A stretch of 8,440 nucleotides of DNA from Clostridia bacterium (GTDB lineage Bacteria; Bacillota; Clostridia; Christensenellales; Aristaeellaceae). Of this stretch, positions 1 to 6,652 are shown one piece after another. The stretch spans positions 1 to 8,440 of the forward strand of contig JAFUWR010000298.1 in assembly GCA_017471125.1 (NCBI GenBank), in the 5' to 3' direction. A program made the translations under genes and the position numbers. The notes below the pieces were generated by a model that saw only the letters and a list, made by a program, of their open reading frames with translations, had not been told where the DNA came from and did no database searches. The first letter of the stretch is position 1, and every line of letters starts with the position of its first letter.

Positions 1-668
1 CTGCGCTCCCCCGGCTCGCCCGTTTTGTCGCCCTCGGGCGGCTTGCCCTCGGGCTGCTGCCGCTTCTCGGCGTCGTTGGGCGCCTGCTCGCCGCCGTCGG
101 CCTCGTCCCCGCCGTCGCCCTCCCCGCCGCCGGGCTTCATGTTCCGGGCCTGCCTGGGCTTGTGCCAGAGGACGTGGTCGTCCACCTCGAACAAGGGATA
201 CCAGCCCGGCTCCGGGCGGTGGTCGGCGAAGTAGCGGTAGAGCTTCTCGGCGGTCAACGGCCTCACATCTTTGCGCAGCCTTTCGATGACCCCGCGCCGG
301 GCGTCGTCCCCGGGCTGGGCGAAGCGGTCGCCCTCCAGGGACAGCAGCACGTCGGCCACCGCGATGTCGCAGGCCAGGTCCCACCGGGGCTGCTCCACCA
401 GCGAGGCGATGAAGGGGTGCCGGAACACGCAGTGCAGCAGCACGTGCAGGTAGTCCCGGGACAGGCCCTGCTGGTCGGCGCGGAGGTAGCGCCTGAGCAC
501 GTGCTTCTCGCCGTAGAACAGGTGCAGCCCCTCGGTGGCGAGGGTGGTGTCCGCCGGGACCGGGCGCAGCCTAAACACCGCCATGTCCATGAAGCGCAGG
601 TGCATGACGATGTGGTTCCGCGCCAGCGTCATCGCGCGGCGGGCCAGGTCGGACATGTCGCCAGGCAA
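1..668 (-). CDS. DUF2201-type VWA-like protein, N-terminal metallopeptidase-like part (partial, runs off left edge)
   Basis: About 222 residues are visible; the C-terminus lies beyond the left edge. The N-terminal 110 residues resemble the putative metallopeptidase domain that precedes a VWA-like domain in DUF2201 proteins: a helical start, then HVLLH at residues 75-79 followed by CVFRHPF, then WDLACDIAVADVL at 97-109. In the family the first motif is usually HExxH; here the catalytic Glu position is Val, so peptidase activity is doubtful. Residues from about 175 on are a Gly/Glu/Asp/Pro-rich linker, as expected before a VWA domain, which is not in view. I chose a TTG start at 668 because AGGGGG (676-681) sits 7 bases upstream; the ATG at 656 would be 19 bases from it. 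It is the sixth gene of the leftward unit, 22 bases after the metallophosphoesterase. Family members often pair with a MoxR-type AAA ATPase, but none is visible here. The family call is from memory of motifs; the function is unknown. Confidence 0.68.
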   Translation of the reverse strand, partial: MPGDMSDLARRAMTLARNHIVMHLRFMDMAVFRLRPVPADTTLATEGLHLFYGEKHVLRRYLRADQQGLSRDYLHVLLHCVFRHPFIASLVEQPRWDLACDIAVADVLLSLEGDRFAQPGDDARRGVIERLRKDVRPLTAEKLYRYFADHRPEPGWYPLFEVDDHVLWHKPRQARNMKPGGGEGDGGDEADGGEQAPNDAEKRQQPEGKPPEGDKTGEPGER

Positions 669-675
669 GAGAACA

Positions 676-681
676 CCCCCT
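676..681 (-). promoter_or_regulatory. Ribosome binding site deciding a TTG start
   Basis: AGGGGG read on the minus strand lies 7 bases before the TTG at 668 and 19 bases before the next in-frame ATG (656). The spacing favours TTG as the start of the DUF2201-like gene. Confidence 0.55.
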
Positions 682-690
682 GTCGATAAG

Positions 691-1284
691 CTAAATCTCG
701 ATGACGTAGCGCTTGTAGGCATTGACCACGGTGGTCTCGCCGTACTGCCGCTCGCGCTTGAAGTCCATCGCCCCGTACTGGGGATGGACGTGGCCGTAGA
801 CCATGTACCTGGGCTTGTAGCGGTCCATCAGGTCGGTGAAGGTCACGAACCCCCGGTGGGGCAGGTCCTCCTGGTCGCCGACGCCGTGGGCGGGCGCGTG
901 GGTCAGCAGGATGTCGAAGCCCTTGGAGCGCCTGAGCTTCCACCAGAGCTTCCGCGCCCGCCGCGCCATTTCCCGCTCGGTGTACATGTGGGGCGCGGAG
1001 CGGTACTTCATGCTCCCGCCCAGGCCCAGCACACGCACGCCGTTGTGGGTGTACACCGTGTCCTCCACGCAGACGCAGCCCTCCGGCGGCTTCTTTTCGT
1101 AGCCCGCGTCGTGGTTGCCGTGGACGTACAGGATCGGCGCGTTGGTGAAGCACGTCAGGAAGGACAGGTACTCCGCGGGCAGGTCCCCGCAGGACAGCAC
1201 CAGGTCGATCCCCTCCAACAGCGACCGGTCCAGGTAGTCCCACAGCGCCTTGTCCGCCACATCCGACAGCGTCAGTATCTTCAA
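691..1284 (-). CDS. Calcineurin-like metallophosphoesterase (MPE superfamily)
   Basis: A 197-residue protein with most of the metallophosphoesterase motifs in order: SDVAD at residues 7-11, CGDL at 32-35, GNHD at 56-59, a catalytic-site His in LTHAP (H129) and GHVH at 164-167. These residues bind two metal ions and hydrolyse phosphoesters; the substrate cannot be told from sequence. The first motif is normally DxH; here it is D8-V9-A10-D11, so the usual first metal-binding His is absent, which may define a subfamily with Asp in its place. No signal peptide or membrane segment is seen, so it is cytosolic. The start codon is TTG, supported by the typical MKIL opening beta strand and by GAAAGG (1295-1300) ten bases upstream; no ATG is available between it and the preceding stop. 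It lies 33 bases after the ParB-like/BMP gene and 22 bases before the DUF2201-like gene, so it is probably co-transcribed with both. Confidence 0.88.
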   Translation of the reverse strand: MKILTLSDVADKALWDYLDRSLLEGIDLVLSCGDLPAEYLSFLTCFTNAPILYVHGNHDAGYEKKPPEGCVCVEDTVYTHNGVRVLGLGGSMKYRSAPHMYTEREMARRARKLWWKLRRSKGFDILLTHAPAHGVGDQEDLPHRGFVTFTDLMDRYKPRYMVYGHVHPQYGAMDFKRERQYGETTVVNAYKRYVIEI

Positions 1285-1317
1285 AGGGCTCAGACCTTTC
1301 TGAAAATCTATCGCAGG

Positions 1318-3270
1318 TTACTGTTTCTCCTCCGCCTTCCAGCTGAACTGCGAGGCGTCGGGCAGGTCGACCTCCCGGATGCCCTGCAGCTCCACGAGGG
1401 CGCGGGCCTGGGGCTTGAGCGCCCCGGTCTCGGGGAAGCCGCCCACCACGTTGTCCGTCAGCCAGTTCATGGCGATGACGTCGGCGGGGCTCAGGCGTCC
1501 GTCGGCGGGGCAGCGGGCGACGCCGGCCTGGTCGCGCATCAGCCCCTCGAAGGGCCAGAACACGCCCTCGCGGATGTGGGCCTTGACCAGCTCCACGAGC
1601 CTGCGCAAGCCGCTGCCCACGTCCTCGGACATGACGATGTCCAGCGCGTCGGAATTGAGCCCCCACCAATAGTTGACCGCCTTGGCAGCCTCGGCCCCGT
1701 TCTCCTTCCAGGTGCCGTTCAATACGCTTCGGGTCAGCGATTCATAGGTACGGCCCCAGTCGAACACGGGGATGGCCAGGCTGCGCTTCTCGCCGTCGCG
1801 GACGGAATACAGCCCGTACTCCACGTCCTGGTGCCTGGGCGCGGACACGTCGCGGCTGGAGATGACGTCGATGGTCGGGTCGGCGAAGGGCTGCTCGGGG
1901 TCGAAGTCCTCCCGGGTGGACCAGGCCAGTATGACCTTGGCCCGGGGGTTCACCATCCGCGCGCCCATGGCGAAGGCGTTGATGGAGGACGCCATGCCGC
2001 AGATGGGATAGTCGGCCAGGTAGCCGATGTGCCCCGTCTCGGTCATCGCCCCGGCGATCATGCCCACCAGGAACTTGGCCTCGTAGATGCGCAGGTAGTA
2101 GGACCGCACCCGCTGCCAGGAGGCCAGCAGGGAGCAGTTCAGTATCCGCGCGTTGGGATGCTTCACCGACGCCTTCATGGACGCCGCCAGCATCACCGGC
2201 GAGGTGGTGAAGATGAGGGCGTTGTCCTCGTCGATCAGCTTCTCGATCTCCGCCTCGAACTGCTCCGGGTCGGGGCACACGCGGGCGGTGGTGATGACCT
2301 GCGTGCCCAGCGCGTTCTCCAGGTTGATGCGGCCCAGGTCGTGCCAGTAGATCCAGCCGGACTCGGACGGCTCGCGGCTGTACAGGAAAGCCACCTTCAC
2401 GAACGTCGGCCCGAACAGCGTGGTCATCAGCTTCTTGCCCTGCTTCAATGCCGTGGGCTGCATGATGAGCTCCACGTTCTCCTGCTGCTTGTCCTTCTCG
2501 AACTCGCCCCACAGGGCGCTGACCTCGCTCTTGATCTCCCGGTCGTACTTGTGCGGGGCCTCGGCGTACCCGATGGCCTTCAAATAAATCAGGAATGCGT
2601 CGCCGGTGGTGATGGGCAGCCGCCGCGTGTCCTCCCGGGCCTTGTAGGCCGCGCGGAAGCGCATGTAGGCCGCCTCGAAGTCCGTGCGCTCCTCGCCGGT
2701 CCACTTCTCGCCGGGCGTGTGGCCGGTCAGCTCGTAGAGCGTCGCGAACCCGCCGGGCTTGGAGAACCAGATGTAGTTGATCTGGGTGTCCGCGTAGAAG
2801 GGCAGGTATTCAAAGTAGAGCTGGTTCACGGGGTCGTCGGTGCGGGCGGGGATGACCCGGGTGACCTCGGCCTCGATGGCCACGGCGTCCAGGTACTTCA
2901 TGACGCTGACGCGCTTGTTGCCCTCCAACAGGTAGTACCGGTTCAGGTATTCATAGGCCTTCACCGGCTCCCGCACGCCCTGCTCCACCACGGAGTTGTA
3001 CAGCGTGTTCCACTTCTGGGAGAACTCGCTGCCCTGGTCCAGCAGGGGCATGAAGTTGGCCGCGAAGGCGTTGGTGCGCCCGCGGGACACCGTGCCCGCC
3101 ACCTTGGACATGGGCACCTGTATCAGCCCCAGCGACTGCCGGGACAGGGCGTTCAGCTCCTCCTCGATGTCCGCCAGCACCGGCAGGAATGGGTTCTCCC
3201 CCCGCTGGATGCGGGCGTGGTATTCCTTGAGGGCGAGCTTCCTCGCCTTGTAGTATGCGCTTTCACTCAT
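1318..3270 (-). CDS. Cytoplasmic ParB-like / BMP (Med-type) ligand-binding fusion protein
   Basis: A 650-residue protein. Residues 1-50 are charged and helical, with no signal peptide or lipobox. Residues about 50-140 look like a ParB/Srx-type fold: LGLIQVPMSKVAGT near the start and EGNKRVSVMKYLD at 116-128, which resembles the ParB G-x-R-R box. Residues about 140-285 are a helical linker. Residues about 290-580 resemble the BMP family of nucleoside-binding proteins (PnrA/TmpC, Med): VKVAFLYSREPSESGWIYWH at 291-310, EAKFLVGMIAGAMTETGHIG at 397-416, and NAFAMGARMVNPRAKV at 431-446. Automatic annotation would call it an ABC transporter substrate-binding protein, but nothing marks it for export and no permease or ATPase gene is near. 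An intracellular sensor, like Med in Bacillus, is more plausible; ligand and target are unknown. The ATG at 3270 has AGGAG (3284-3288) upstream at a long 13-base spacing. It begins 20 bases after the deacylase stop. Confidence 0.8.
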   Translation of the reverse strand: MSESAYYKARKLALKEYHARIQRGENPFLPVLADIEEELNALSRQSLGLIQVPMSKVAGTVSRGRTNAFAANFMPLLDQGSEFSQKWNTLYNSVVEQGVREPVKAYEYLNRYYLLEGNKRVSVMKYLDAVAIEAEVTRVIPARTDDPVNQLYFEYLPFYADTQINYIWFSKPGGFATLYELTGHTPGEKWTGEERTDFEAAYMRFRAAYKAREDTRRLPITTGDAFLIYLKAIGYAEAPHKYDREIKSEVSALWGEFEKDKQQENVELIMQPTALKQGKKLMTTLFGPTFVKVAFLYSREPSESGWIYWHDLGRINLENALGTQVITTARVCPDPEQFEAEIEKLIDEDNALIFTTSPVMLAASMKASVKHPNARILNCSLLASWQRVRSYYLRIYEAKFLVGMIAGAMTETGHIGYLADYPICGMASSINAFAMGARMVNPRAKVILAWSTREDFDPEQPFADPTIDVISSRDVSAPRHQDVEYGLYSVRDGEKRSLAIPVFDWGRTYESLTRSVLNGTWKENGAEAAKAVNYWWGLNSDALDIVMSEDVGSGLRRLVELVKAHIREGVFWPFEGLMRDQAGVARCPADGRLSPADVIAMNWLTDNVVGGFPETGALKPQARALVELQGIREVDLPDASQFSWKAEEKQ

Positions 3271-3290
3271 AGGATATATATAACTCCTGT

Positions 3291-3800
3291 TCAGTCGAGA
3301 AAATCATGGATCTCCACGTCTATCGGTGAAATTTCCAAAGACGGGAGGAAGATGTCGAAGAAGTCCCGGCCCGCCATCGCCGCGGTGAGCGTGTTGTCGC
3401 AGGGATGGAAGGCCAGCGCCGGGGCGTCCCGCAGCGCCGCGTCCACGATCAGCCGGACGGCGCGGTCCGTATCGAATATCAGTCCCAGCGGGCTCGCGGA
3501 CCCGGCCCTGCACCGAAGCAGCGCTTGCAGCTTCTCCTCCGGCGCGAAGCTCAGCCGGGACGAACCCGCCTGCTTCGAGATGTCCGCGGTGCGGAAGCGG
3601 GCCTCCGGGCGGGTCAGGCACAGGTAGAAGTTCTTCCCGTTCTTCGTGGTCAGGAAGATGTTCTTCGGCGTCAGGGCGTGGAGCGCCTCGTCCACCGCCG
3701 CGCAGGCCGCCATCGTGGCCGTCGGCGCGTGCTCGGAGATCGTATAAGAGATGTTCAGTTTTTGAAGGTATGCGAGCGCTTCCCGCGCGGCGTCGGTCAT
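3291..3800 (-). CDS. YbaK/ProX-type aminoacyl-tRNA deacylase (prolyl-tRNA synthetase-associated domain)
   Basis: A 169-residue single-domain protein of the YbaK/INS trans-editing superfamily, whose members hydrolyse mischarged tRNAs (ProXp-ala/PrdX clear Ala-tRNA-Pro, YbaK clears Cys-tRNA-Pro). Visible hallmarks are the opening SEHAPTATM (residues 22-30), TPKNIFLTTKNG (44-55) holding the conserved Lys (K46) expected in the active site, SSRLSFAPEEKL (80-91), GSASPLGLIFD and, near the end, FHPCDNT. The pattern is closer to ProXp-ala/PrdX than to YbaK, but the exact substrate is inferred. The length is normal for a free-standing editing protein. It starts with ATG overlapping the stop of the helicase-loader gene by 4 bases (ATGA), so its translation is probably coupled; AAAGGA lies 12 bases upstream. 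A tRNA-editing gene behind a replication loader is probably a housekeeping arrangement rather than a functional pair. Confidence 0.88.
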   Translation of the reverse strand: MTDAAREALAYLQKLNISYTISEHAPTATMAACAAVDEALHALTPKNIFLTTKNGKNFYLCLTRPEARFRTADISKQAGSSRLSFAPEEKLQALLRCRAGSASPLGLIFDTDRAVRLIVDAALRDAPALAFHPCDNTLTAAMAGRDFFDIFLPSLEISPIDVEIHDFLD

Positions 3801-4771
3801 CTCTGTCTTAGGTCCTTTCCCTTCAATTGGATGCTCCCGCAGATCGTCTTGTCCAGCAATCGGGACGACACACGCTCGCCGTAGCGCTCCATCAGCTGCT
3901 TCGGCGTCAGGTTGGTGGCGATCACGGTGTGCCGCTTCGCGGCGTTGCGCTCGTTCAGCAGGGTGAAAAGGTACTCCACCGTGATGTTGCGCATCATGGG
4001 CTCTGTGCCCAGATCGTCGATGAGCAGCAGGGGCACCTCGATCAGCGTCGAGAAGCCTTCATACTTATCATCGTTCCCCACGTGCTGCTGGCGCATGGCC
4101 TCGAACATCCGGAAGGCCGTGATGCGGATGGCGGAGAAGCCCCGGGAGGTGACCCGCTCGAAGATGCAGTTCAGCAGGAAGGTCTTGCCCAGGCCCCCCT
4201 CGCCGGTGAGCAGCAGGTTGCGGTATTCCGTGGCGGGGAAGCTGTCGGCATACCGGGCGCACATGTTCCGCGCCTTGACCATCTTGTCCCGCTGGCCGTC
4301 GGCCTCGGGGATGAATTCGGGGTCGAATTTGGAGAAGTTCTGCTCGTCTACCCCGGCCATGCTGCCGTCCTCGTACTGCCGCAGCCGCAGCCGCGCCTCG
4401 AAGCAGTCGCAGAACCGGGCGGGCGCGTCGCCCACGTAGCCGGTGTCCCGGCAGACTGGGCAGCGGTACCGCGGCTCCAGCGCGTCGGCGGGCAGGCCGT
4501 TTTGCCTGAGCAGGCCGCGTATCTCGGCGTTGATGGCGAGGCCCCGGGCCTTCATGTTCGCGGCCACGGCGGCGCGGTCCTCGGCGGTGCGGCCGTCCAG
4601 TATGGAGCGCATGGCGTTCAGCGCCAGCGAGGCGCTCTCCGCGCGAAGCTCCGCGATGCGCGGGACTTTCGCCACAGCCTCGTTATACCGGCGCTGCTCG
4701 TCAAGCTCGTTCAACGTGCGCTGCCGGGCGTAGTCCTCCAGCAGGGCCTGTATGTGTTCGGCGCGGGTCAT
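3797..4771 (-). CDS. DnaC/DnaI-type replicative helicase loader (AAA+ ATPase)
   Basis: A 324-residue AAA+ ATPase that in this family binds the replicative hexameric helicase and places it on single-stranded DNA at origins or restart sites. The order is: an N-terminal helical, charged region (1-95), as in DnaI helicase-binding domains; a four-cysteine zinc site CPVC (104-107) and CDC (121-123); Walker A GEGGLGKT (190-197); Walker B LLLIDDLG (248-255); a sensor-1-like ATNLTP (285-290); and an arginine-finger region ERYGERVSSRL (295-305). All key ATPase residues are present. The ATG is preceded by AGGAGG seven bases away and overlaps the stop of the DnaD-like gene (ATGA), so the two are translationally coupled. 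This matches the functional pairing of DnaD and DnaI in Bacillota primosomes. The strand and neighbours argue for a chromosomal rather than a phage copy, since no phage genes are seen. IstB-type transposition helpers share the ATPase core but lack this zinc site and the DnaD partner. Confidence 0.93.
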   Translation of the reverse strand: MTRAEHIQALLEDYARQRTLNELDEQRRYNEAVAKVPRIAELRAESASLALNAMRSILDGRTAEDRAAVAANMKARGLAINAEIRGLLRQNGLPADALEPRYRCPVCRDTGYVGDAPARFCDCFEARLRLRQYEDGSMAGVDEQNFSKFDPEFIPEADGQRDKMVKARNMCARYADSFPATEYRNLLLTGEGGLGKTFLLNCIFERVTSRGFSAIRITAFRMFEAMRQQHVGNDDKYEGFSTLIEVPLLLIDDLGTEPMMRNITVEYLFTLLNERNAAKRHTVIATNLTPKQLMERYGERVSSRLLDKTICGSIQLKGKDLRQR

Positions 4772-6234
4772 GCCTTATCCTCCTCTCCGTAGCGGTCCAG
4801 ATCGACGAAGAAGTCGTCCCCAAAGTCCTCATCTTTATATTCCCGCTGGGCGTAGTCCAGGGCGGGGTTGGCGGGCTTGTCCTGGGGCTGGCCCTTGTGG
4901 GCCTCGGACCACTGGGCGCTCTCCTGCTTCGCCTGCTCCACCGTCGTGACGCCGCTCTCGTGCCAGCGGGCCAGCACCTTGTCCATGTAGGCGACCGACC
5001 CGCCCTTGTGCTTCGAGCGCTCCGCGGCGTACTGTATCAGCTCGGGGGGATAGAGCTCCTTCCACCCCTCGTAAGTCTTTATCTCCTCGCGCTTCGGGCG
5101 CTTGTTCTCATACCCCGCCAGCTTGAACAATCCCTTCAGCTCCCGGGAGAGCGCGCCCATGCGCCGCATGAAGCTGTCGGCCTCCTCCGGGGTGGCGACG
5201 CCCTCGTCCCGCCAGATGCTCAGCCGCCACTCCAGGTCCTCGAAGCGGTTCGCGTTGAGCCTGCGGCACTGGACCGCCGCCAGTTGGATCAGCTCGGGCG
5301 CGTAGCCCTTTTCGATCAGCGCCTTGTACTGCCGAAGCTGGTCGGGCGAGGGGCGGGGATTGCCGGGGGTCAGCTCCCGAAGCACCTCCACCGCCGGTCG
5401 ATAATAGGCCGTCAGCGCGTCGCGCTTATTCTCGAGTATGGCGTTCAGATAGCCGATGGACGGGTTCTGGGCGTTGACGGTCTCGCCGCAGGCCTCGAGG
5501 ATGTCCTCCTGGGTATACCCCCACTCCTCCGTCCAGCGGGTCACGAACTCCAGCTCCGTTTCCGAGGGGTTCTTTCGCGTGATGCCCAGCTTCTTGAGCA
5601 CCGACTTGGTGACCTGCGTCACGCCGGTCTCCTCGGCGATGGCCCGCTCCACGTCCTCCAGCGTGCGGATGCCCCGCATCGACCACTGCTCCGCGAATTT
5701 GTCCACGTTCTTGAACACCGACGGCGGCTTGGGCTTGTCCTTGGGCGATAGCTCGATGCCGTAGGCCACCATGCGCAGCACGGCCTCCTGGGTGAATTTC
5801 AGCGTGTCCAGCCAGGACTCGGCCTTGCGCAGCTCCCGGTCGCCGATGAACTCCCCGTCGAACAGGTTGCGCAGCCGGTTGTTGAACTCCCGGTTGGCGT
5901 ACATCTCCCGGTCCAGCGCGGTGACCGGCCCGTGGCTCTCGTCGCGCACCGGCTGGAGGGCGTAGGTGGGCGGGTTGTCGGTCAGCCGGCGCACCAGCCC
6001 CCGGTTCTCCCAATAGGCGAACACGTCGTAGACCTGCGCCTCGGTGATGTGGAAGTGCTTGGCGATGTCCGCGAGGGTGCCGCCCAGCTCCGGGTGGATG
6101 GCGAGCATGCGCGTATACAGGTATACCTTCAATTGCAGGTCGGAGGCGTCCACCATGTAGTTCATCAGGAACAGGTTTTCGATGGGCGTGGCGTCGAAGA
6201 TGGCCGCGCCGTCGGCGAAGGAACAGAATGACAT
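4768..6234 (-). CDS. DnaD/DnaB-like primosomal protein with winged-helix N-terminus and about four DnaD-type repeats
   Basis: A 488-residue protein from the chosen start (numbering below is from the upstream ATG, 492 residues). Residues about 36-98 form a winged-helix-like domain (LADIAKHFHITEAQVYDVFAYWENRGLV region), typical of DnaD/DnaB, which remodel DNA and help load the helicase. Behind it I see about four copies of a DnaB_2-type helical unit: 120-203, 222-275, 298-358 and 384-445. Copies 1, 3 and 4 end in a similar phrase (FAEQWSMRGIRTLEDVE; RLSIWRDEGVATPEEA; VLARWHESGVTTVEQA), and copies 3 and 4 share PELIQLAA/PELIQYAA. A strongly acidic tail ends the protein (470-491). Bacillus DnaD is about half this length with one such domain. 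The start at 6234 (Met5) is preferred because GGAGAG lies just upstream; the ATG at 6246 has no ribosome binding site. It is the first gene of the leftward unit and overlaps the helicase loader. Confidence 0.87.
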   Translation of the reverse strand: MSFCSFADGAAIFDATPIENLFLMNYMVDASDLQLKVYLYTRMLAIHPELGGTLADIAKHFHITEAQVYDVFAYWENRGLVRRLTDNPPTYALQPVRDESHGPVTALDREMYANREFNNRLRNLFDGEFIGDRELRKAESWLDTLKFTQEAVLRMVAYGIELSPKDKPKPPSVFKNVDKFAEQWSMRGIRTLEDVERAIAEETGVTQVTKSVLKKLGITRKNPSETELEFVTRWTEEWGYTQEDILEACGETVNAQNPSIGYLNAILENKRDALTAYYRPAVEVLRELTPGNPRPSPDQLRQYKALIEKGYAPELIQLAAVQCRRLNANRFEDLEWRLSIWRDEGVATPEEADSFMRRMGALSRELKGLFKLAGYENKRPKREEIKTYEGWKELYPPELIQYAAERSKHKGGSVAYMDKVLARWHESGVTTVEQAKQESAQWSEAHKGQPQDKPANPALDYAQREYKDEDFGDDFFVDLDRYGEEDKA

Positions 6235-6238
6235 AATA

Positions 6239-6244
6239 CTCTCC
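6239..6244 (-). promoter_or_regulatory. Ribosome binding site deciding the DnaD-like start
   Basis: GGAGAG on the minus strand, with its GGAG core 6 bases before the ATG at 6234. It lies inside the four codons that would be added by the upstream ATG at 6246, which itself has no purine-rich site in front of it. This makes Met5 of the longer reading the likelier start. Confidence 0.6.
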
Positions 6245-6288
6245 ATGCGTTCGTGATCGGTCGATGGGCATATTCCCCTATTATGTAT

Positions 6289-6317
6289 ATCATATCATAA
6301 TCACCGTTAAAAAACAA
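6289..6317 (-). promoter_or_regulatory. Sigma-A-type promoter of the leftward replication unit
   Basis: Read on the minus strand: -35 TTGTTT (6317-6312), a 17-base spacer, and -10 TATGAT (6294-6289), with TG one base upstream of the -10 (6297-6296), forming an extended -10. The start of transcription would be near 6282, leaving a short leader of about 48 bases before the ATG at 6234. The surrounding AT-rich DNA stands out from the GC-rich genes. The weak -35 is plausibly offset by the extended -10. Confidence 0.65.
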
Positions 6318-6363
6318 CCGTCCCGCCGCCCGCCGTGAGCGCCCGAATTTAATTCTCCGACGC

Positions 6364-6392
6364 TTGACAGGCGCGAGGGATTCTGATATGAT
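6364..6392 (+). promoter_or_regulatory. Near-consensus sigma-A promoter of the T-box/aminotransferase/tyrS unit
   Basis: A perfect -35 TTGACA (6364-6369), a 17-base spacer, and -10 TATGAT (6387-6392) preceded by TG at 6384-6385 (extended -10). Transcription should start near 6399-6401, giving a leader of about 265 nt before the aminotransferase ATG. Such a strong promoter suits a gene set controlled after initiation by attenuation. It is divergent from the replication-unit promoter, about 70 bases away between the two -10 elements' outer flanks. Confidence 0.85.
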
Positions 6393-6409
6393 GGTCACAC
6401 AAGCTGCAT

Positions 6410-6652
6410 ATCCACGCGATGAAGGGAACGAGTACCCCGATGGGCCGGATACAGAGAGCTGGCGGCAGGTGCGAGCCAGCGGAGGCTGTCGGGCGAATAC
6501 ATCCCGGAGCAGGCGGTCGAAATGACAGTAGGTCGCCCGGCCCGCGCCCGTGAACGCGCGCAAGAGGCCCGTCCCATTTGGACGGGCGAACGGAAGTGGT
6601 ACAGCGGTCGACACATCGCCTTCCCTCAACGGGGAAGGCTCATTTGTTTTTT
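6410..6652 (+). ncRNA. T-box riboswitch leader, predicted tRNA-Tyr-responsive
   Basis: The leader shows the expected T-box order. Stem I: GGGA (6424-6427) pairs with TCCC (6502-6505); CCCGA (6436-6440) with TCGGG (6489-6493); GCTGGC (6458-6463) with GCCAGC (6475-6480), capped by a loop holding GGTGCGA; AGTA (6431-6434) and AGAGAG (6453-6458) match conserved internal-loop sequences. The specifier loop reads GAA-TAC-A, with codon TAC (6498-6500), i.e. tyrosine. The Stem II region has GGCG/CGCC (6512-6515, 6534-6537) around AGTAGG. Stem III is GCCCGTCC/GGACGGGC (6567-6574, 6580-6587). The antiterminator pairs GGAAG (6592-6596) with CTTCC (6620-6624) and GCGGT (6604-6608) with ATCGC (6615-6619), leaving a bulge with TGGT (6597-6600), complementary to the ACCA end of a tRNA with discriminator A. 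Uncharged tRNA-Tyr would stabilise the antiterminator and allow read-through. One consensus change is visible: ACA where ACC is usual (6601-6603). Confidence 0.9.
6618..6652 (+). terminator. T-box-controlled intrinsic terminator
   Basis: GCCTTCCC (6618-6625) pairs with GGGAAGGC (6632-6639) around a short loop, followed by a T-rich tract ending in six Ts (6647-6652). The left arm of the stem is the same DNA that forms the 3' side of the antiterminator (CTTCC, 6620-6624), so the two folds exclude each other, as expected for a T-box switch. The terminator ends just before the GGGAGG ribosome binding site of the aminotransferase gene. Confidence 0.88.

Noticed and set aside
535..3627. A 1030-codon plus-strand open frame opposite the leftward genes
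   Set aside because: It runs antisense to three clearly recognised proteins, has no family motifs and is rich in Gln, Val, His and Gly as expected from reading GC-rich codons backwards. It is a shadow frame.
3797..4771. IstB-type insertion-sequence helper ATPase
   Set aside because: The four-Cys zinc site, the N-terminal helical region and the overlapping DnaD-like partner fit a helicase loader, and no transposase or inverted ends are seen.
3827..5751. Long plus-strand open frames (3827-4792 and 4897-5751)
   Set aside because: They lie opposite the helicase loader and the DnaD-like gene, show no motif and have biased shadow composition.
6567..6587. GC-rich hairpin taken as a possible terminator
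   Set aside because: It has no T tract after it and matches Stem III of the T-box by position.
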